A stretch of DNA of 6,621 nt from contig DASXAP010000168.1 of the NCBI GenBank assembly GCA_036406655.1, positions 1 to 6,621 of the forward strand, given 5' to 3'. Shown here one piece after another: positions 6,355 to 6,621 of the stretch. The stretch comes from VAZQ01 sp036406655 (GTDB lineage Bacteria; Pseudomonadota; Alphaproteobacteria; Rhizobiales; Xanthobacteraceae). The first letter of the stretch is position 1, and the number at the start of each line of letters is the position of its first letter. A model generated the notes under the pieces. That model ran no database searches. It worked only from the letters and a program-made list of their open reading frames with translations, and was not told the DNA's origin. The translations under genes and the position numbers were made by a program.

Positions 6355-6621
6355 TCACTCGGCTGCGGCGAGCGCCTCGGCTTGCGGCTGCAGCACGAAG
6401 TCGTAGCGCACCTCGTAGAACGGTGCGTCCATGATCTCGCCGGTCGGCGCCCTGCCGGGCGGCCGCTTGACGAAGTCGACGATCAGCGGCGCCTTCACGC
6501 CGTAGACGACGTCCTGCTCGATGTGCTCGTCGCCCTTTTGAAAGAGATGCGTCACCAGGCCATGGTAGCCCAGCGCGGTGATCGCGAAATGGATATGCGC
6601 CGGCCGCATATGGCTGATATT
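6355..6621 (-). CDS. Intradiol ring-cleavage dioxygenase, C-terminal part (5' end outside window)
   Basis: The frame is open from the right edge to TGA (6357-6355), giving 88 residues; ATG at 6607-6609 is internal, since the frame continues upstream. Intradiol dioxygenases are non-haem Fe(III) enzymes that cut catechol-type rings between the two hydroxyls, giving muconate-type products. The fragment contains RPAHIHF, whose two His are the iron ligands of the family and whose Arg lies in the active site, then a THLFQKGDEH segment, the VVYGVK strand and PLIVDF, and ends with a YEVRYDFVL strand near the C-terminus. The two Tyr ligands would lie upstream, outside the window. The GDEH and YGVK wording is nearer hydroxyquinol/catechol 1,2-dioxygenases than protocatechuate dioxygenases, but the substrate cannot be fixed from this part. 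It is the most upstream gene seen of the minus-strand block that contains the MetE-like pair. Confidence 0.9.
   Translation of the reverse strand, partial: NISHMRPAHIHFAITALGYHGLVTHLFQKGDEHIEQDVVYGVKAPLIVDFVKRPPGRAPTGEIMDAPFYEVRYDFVLQPQAEALAAAE

Overview
The window is GC-rich, densely coding DNA with six recognisable protein genes. Codon usage with G or C in third positions, and the mix of families (patatin-like hydrolase, macro-domain deacetylase, Glk-type glucokinase, acyl-CoA dehydrogenase, short MetE-like proteins, intradiol dioxygenase), suggest an alphaproteobacterium, probably of the Bradyrhizobium/Rhodopseudomonas group (Hyphomicrobiales). This placement is inferred from gene content and composition; no marker gene is present. 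I see no RNA gene, insertion sequence, CRISPR array, integrase or attachment site.

Layout. Two genes run left to right: the C-terminal part of a patatin-like phospholipase (cut by the left edge) and a macro-domain protein at 895-1455. They converge on a minus-strand block across a 117-base gap with two GC-rich hairpins. Read in its own direction from the right edge, the block holds the C-terminal part of an intradiol ring-cleavage dioxygenase (cut by the right edge), two tandem paralogous MetE-like proteins (B at 5177-6280, A at 3968-5068), an acyl-CoA dehydrogenase (2734-3909) and glucokinase (1573-2571). Gaps in this block are 74, 108, 58 and 162 bases. No gap between genes exceeds 300 bases.

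How the genes may work together. Dioxygenase, both MetE-like genes and acyl-CoA dehydrogenase share a strand and lie close together, so co-transcription is plausible. An intradiol dioxygenase opens catechol-type rings, an acyl-CoA dehydrogenase oxidises acyl-CoA intermediates, and MetE-like proteins are zinc-dependent methyl transferases acting on thiols. A catabolic unit for a methylated or aromatic compound is a reasonable but unproven reading. Glucokinase, after the longest gap, is probably a separate unit. The left-hand patatin and macro-domain genes have no evident link to this pathway.

The most interesting part is the MetE-like pair. Both copies have the full set of expected zinc ligands, but both lack the N-terminal half of true MetE and the tryptophan motif associated with the folate donor. 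They differ mainly in a central segment. The methyl donor and acceptor of such proteins cannot be read from the sequence. A second point is the acyl-CoA dehydrogenase, which lacks the usual C-terminal catalytic glutamate and has a glutamate at the alternative position used by isovaleryl-CoA dehydrogenase.
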